The notes under the pieces were generated by a model, which ran no database searches, was not told the DNA's origin, and worked only from the letters and a program-made list of their open reading frames with translations. A DNA stretch of 64,000 bases from JAPPFW01 sp965200835 (lineage in GTDB: Bacteria; Actinomycetota; Acidimicrobiia; Spongiisociales; Spongiisociaceae). Both the position numbers and the translations under genes were made by a program. The first letter of the stretch is position 1. Each line of letters starts with the position of its first letter. Where the stretch lies: positions 2,170,001-2,234,000 of the forward strand of contig OZ241390.1 in assembly GCA_965200835.1 (NCBI GenBank). The letters are read 5' to 3'. Below are positions 61,723 through 64,000 of this stretch, piece after piece.

Positions 61723-61740
61723 CTGCCTGCGCGCAGACAG
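61723..61740. other. 18-bp imperfect palindrome between convergent genes
   Basis: CTGCCTGCG/CGCAGACAG is a perfect dyad except for one position. It lies 50 bp after the SDR stop and 18 bp before the coiled-coil gene's stop. Could be a terminator stem or a protein-binding site. Confidence 0.35.
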
Positions 61741-61757
61741 GCTAGTGGTTGTAGAGG

Positions 61758-62219
61758 CTAGGGAGTAGCTGCTAGGGCTCCCATGGCAGGCGTGAGCGTC
61801 CTGCCATCCTTGACTTCCGCCATGTCGGCCTTGAGCTGGGTGACGTCAGCTTTGACTTCTTTCATGTCGGTTTTGAGCTGGGTGACGTCGGCTTTGACTT
61901 CGGCCATGTCGGTTTTGAGCTGGGTGACGTCGGTCTTGAGCTCGCCCACGTCGGCTTTGACTTCCGCCATGTCGGTCTTGAGTTGGGTGACGTCGGCTTT
62001 GAGCTCGCCCACGTCGGTCTTGAGATACTCTGTGTCGGTCCTGAGCACAGCTACCGCTTCGGTGAGCTCTAACACGGCCTTGGTGAGAGTCTCTAGTCGA
62101 GCATCGACCCGTGCGAAATTGGTGTTCATGTCGGTTCGATGTGCCCGATCGAGGTAGATGACCATGGTCGTGAAGACAACCGTCAACGTGCTCAGAACAC
62201 CGATGGTAAGCGTGTCCAT
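61758..62219 (-). CDS. Membrane-anchored heptad-repeat coiled-coil protein
   Basis: 153 aa from ATG 62219 (GAAGGA just upstream; a longer ATG at 62252 adds 11 non-hydrophobic residues). Residues 4-23 form one membrane segment. Residues 62-138 are eleven heptads of the type DVTQLKT/DMAEVKA/DVGELKA, encoded by 21-bp tandem DNA units. The protein is predicted to be a single trimer-like or dimer-like coiled coil attached to the membrane. No family function is recognised; similar proteins sometimes accompany membrane complexes. The repeat number may vary between strains. Confidence 0.7.
   Translation of the reverse strand: MDTLTIGVLSTLTVVFTTMVIYLDRAHRTDMNTNFARVDARLETLTKAVLELTEAVAVLRTDTEYLKTDVGELKADVTQLKTDMAEVKADVGELKTDVTQLKTDMAEVKADVTQLKTDMKEVKADVTQLKADMAEVKDGRTLTPAMGALAATP
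61806..62036 (-). repeat. Eleven 21-bp tandem repeats (coiled-coil heptads)
   Basis: Imperfect units of about 21 bp, for example TTGAGCTGGGTGACGTCGG, encode the heptads of the coiled-coil gene. Two or three different heptads alternate, so the repeat is also seen at longer periods (42 and 63 bp). Confidence 0.85.
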
Positions 62220-62339
62220 AGTTCCTTCGCAGTGTAGCAGGTGCTTGATCAACCCATTGTGGATCGGAACGGACGACAGTGCTACCCTCCTGTTGGGTAC
62301 TGTTTTCGCGGGCAGGTCCGGAGACGCCCGGAGCCACCG

Positions 62340-63746
62340 TCAGGGGTGTGCCTTCCATGGGGTCAGCAGGCTGTGCAGTCCGGCTCGATCTATCAACTCG
62401 GCAGACCTGGCACGGGCTTCGGCGATCACCTCAGCTTCGTCCACTCTGGTGGACGCTCCGTTCTCGTAGATCACCTCACCACCCACGATGGTCATGACCA
62501 CATCCGAGCCGCGGGCCGCATACACCAGGGTCGAGATGGTGCGGTTGAGCGGCTGCAGATGGACTCGCTCGAGGTCGACCACCGCGATGTCGGCCAGCTT
62601 TCCGGGAGCGAGAATGCCGGCGTCGATCCCGAGGTACCGGGCACCCTCCCGGGTAGCGAGCTCCAGGGCCTCCTCGGATCGCAGGGCTATCGGGTCGAGC
62701 GTGTGCAGTCGCTGCATGAAGATCGCCTGCTTCATCTGCTCGAACATGTCCTGGCGGTGATCGCAGGCGGAACCATCGGTGCCCAATGACACCACCGCTC
62801 CCGCAGATCTCAGATCGGCCATCCGGATCGCCCCGTCGGCCATGTAGCAGTTGGAGGTCGGACAGTGGGCAACCCCGGCGCCTGCCTCGCCGATGAAGAG
62901 CACCTCGTCATCGTCGAGCCATACTCCGTGGGCGATCGCAGCCCGTTCGTCCAGCAGACCTTCCCGATGCATCCAGACAACGGGCCGCTCCCCGTAGCAC
63001 GCCAGATAAGCATCCGGATCGCTTCGGGGTGCCGAGCAATGGATATGCCAGCGGGTGTCCAGCTCGTGGGCCAACCGCACCGAGTCGACGATCAGATCCC
63101 GATCGATGAAGTTACCGTCCGGGGCCGGCCAGATCTCTACTTCCCTGCCCGAGGTAGCTTCGATAGCCGCTCTGGTTATTTCCAGCTCCTCCTCGGGCGT
63201 CAACTGGAAGAGATAGTCGGGAATGTTGTAGTGGCGGGTCGCCTCGGTGGGCGCGCCGTAGATGCCCCGGGCGACTGCACCGCGTAGCCCCACCTCCTCG
63301 ATGGTTCGGGCTACCCCTACCGTGGTCTCATAGTCGGCCGGTGAGTAATGGTCGTCCACCACCGCGGTGGTACCGGCCCGGGCCGCTTCCAGGGCCGTCA
63401 ACCGGACTCCTGCCCATGCCTCCTGGCGGTTGATCACTCGTGCATAGGGCCACATGAAGTCGGTGAGCCAGGGATAGAGCGACATTCCCTCGCCCAATCC
63501 CCGCCCCAAACTCTGAAACAGGTGGCTATGCGTATCGATGAAGCCGGGAAGGACGGCCTGGCCCGTGCAATCGATCACCCGGTCCGCTCGATATTTGCCG
63601 AGTTCTGACGGCGTTCCCACGGCGACGATCCGATCTCCGCTGACCGCCACCGCTCCCGGTTCGTAGACCCGCCGCTGGTCATCGACGGTGATGACCGATC
63701 CGCCGGTGATCAAGAGATCGCAGGGTTCGAATTGCTTCACATTCAT
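62340..63746 (-). CDS. Guanine/8-oxoguanine-deaminase or chlorohydrolase-type amidohydrolase (copy 2)
   Basis: 468 aa, paralogue of 55925-57304. It starts at ATG 63746 with GAGGAG upstream. Metal ligands are in IDTHSHLFQSLGR, HCSAPRSDPDAYLACYGERP, CPTSNCYMADG and LGTDGSACDHRQDMFEQMKQ. Both copies share the motif order but differ near the active site (LFQTLGRTLGEGL against LFQSLGRGLGEGM), so their substrates may be different. It is divergent from a further binding lipoprotein, probably of an ABC transporter beyond the window. Confidence 0.9.
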   Translation of the reverse strand: MNVKQFEPCDLLITGGSVITVDDQRRVYEPGAVAVSGDRIVAVGTPSELGKYRADRVIDCTGQAVLPGFIDTHSHLFQSLGRGLGEGMSLYPWLTDFMWPYARVINRQEAWAGVRLTALEAARAGTTAVVDDHYSPADYETTVGVARTIEEVGLRGAVARGIYGAPTEATRHYNIPDYLFQLTPEEELEITRAAIEATSGREVEIWPAPDGNFIDRDLIVDSVRLAHELDTRWHIHCSAPRSDPDAYLACYGERPVVWMHREGLLDERAAIAHGVWLDDDEVLFIGEAGAGVAHCPTSNCYMADGAIRMADLRSAGAVVSLGTDGSACDHRQDMFEQMKQAIFMQRLHTLDPIALRSEEALELATREGARYLGIDAGILAPGKLADIAVVDLERVHLQPLNRTISTLVYAARGSDVVMTIVGGEVIYENGASTRVDEAEVIAEARARSAELIDRAGLHSLLTPWKAHP

Positions 63747-63884
63747 GGCTGTCTCCTCAGGCCCCGGATGTCCTTGTTATTGTTGCTATCAAAGTCAGCA
63801 GCTCAAAGTGTCTGGTTCCCAGGACGGATGGTCTGCGATGCCCGGTAGCAGGGAGCTACTTGCCGAAGAGGACGGGAGAGAGTT

Positions 63885-64000
63885 ATGAGATCTAGGCGGA
63901 TCACCCTGCTGAGTGTGGCTGTTGTATTTGCCATGGTGGCCATCGCCTGCGGGGACGAGGCAGCGACGACGACCACGGCGGCGCCCACGACGACGGCTGC
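63885..64000 (+). CDS. Lipoprotein (probable ABC binding protein), partial at window end
   Basis: Starts at ATG 63885 (GGGAGAG upstream). The visible 38 residues are a signal peptide with lipobox MVAIAC followed by a Thr/Ala-rich spacer, like the other lipoproteins of this window. The binding domain is outside the window, so the ligand is unknown. Confidence 0.75.
   Translation, partial: MRSRRITLLSVAVVFAMVAIACGDEAATTTTAAPTTTA

Noticed and set aside
61806..62036. Tandem repeats as a CRISPR array
   Set aside because: No unique spacers; the 21-bp units are contiguous, in frame and encode heptads.
1..64000. tRNA, rRNA or riboswitch genes
   Set aside because: No cloverleaf, rRNA motif or convincing riboswitch was found by eye; a covariance search would be needed to exclude small RNAs.

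Overview
The window is GC-rich bacterial DNA with many GTG and TTG starts. It carries an F420/LLM-type flavin oxidoreductase, several Rieske oxygenases, Cys-lipidated ABC binding proteins and an SLH-domain surface protein. Together these suggest an actinobacterium, possibly Acidimicrobiia, and perhaps a marine or host-associated lineage. No rRNA, tRNA or other taxonomic marker is present, so this is an inference. No CRISPR array or intact transposon was seen. At least four genes carry a single lesion: in-frame TAG, in-frame TAA, or a frameshift.

Region by region. (1) 1-9.4 kb, minus strand: a betaine-type ABC uptake operon with one ATPase, two permeases with unusually long C-terminal membrane extensions, and two lipoprotein binding proteins. 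One binding protein carries two identical binding domains made by a 984-bp tandem duplication. (2) 9.6-16.9 kb, plus strand: formate/C1 module with formate-tetrahydrofolate ligase, a VOC protein, a selenocysteine formate dehydrogenase catalytic subunit with an in-frame UGA and a SECIS hairpin, a NuoE-NuoF-type NADH subunit, and a separate Fe-S protein that looks like the missing N-terminal part of the catalytic subunit. (3) 17-19.5 kb: tandem MFS paralogues. (4) 19.6-27.7 kb: an enolase-superfamily gene broken by TAG, an SLH/Ig-like protein with a decayed extra module, an MDR oxidoreductase, and a divergent pair of FAD-GcvT dehydrogenase and Rieske oxygenase typical of N-methyl or betaine demethylation. 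(5) 27.9-30.6 kb and 41.7-45 kb: Fic protein, two MNT-HEPN-like fusion paralogues and a DUF262-AlbA_2 gene broken by TAA; these look like toxin-antitoxin or defence genes. (6) 30.6-41.6 kb: SDR, LLM oxidoreductase, hydantoinase/allantoinase-type amidohydrolase, three-subunit molybdenum hydroxylase, RidA-like protein and an NMT1/SsuA-type ABC transporter. (7) 45.4-64 kb: aminotransferase, acetamidase/formamidase, orphan Dpp-type ATPase, PPOX-fold protein, nucleoside-type BMP ABC transporter, two Rieske oxygenases, tautomerase, two guanine/8-oxoguanine-deaminase-type amidohydrolases, XRE-cupin regulator, alpha/beta hydrolase, two SDRs, a membrane-anchored coiled-coil protein and the start of another lipoprotein.

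Working together: imported betaines could be demethylated by the Rieske and FAD-GcvT enzymes, with the one-carbon units passing to folate and formate and being burned by formate dehydrogenase. The second half looks like import and breakdown of N-heterocycles (purine-like, perhaps N-methylated): transporter, N-demethylase-like Rieske proteins, molybdenum hydroxylase, ring-opening and deaminating amidohydrolases and amidases. The pathway assignment is inference from gene families and context.
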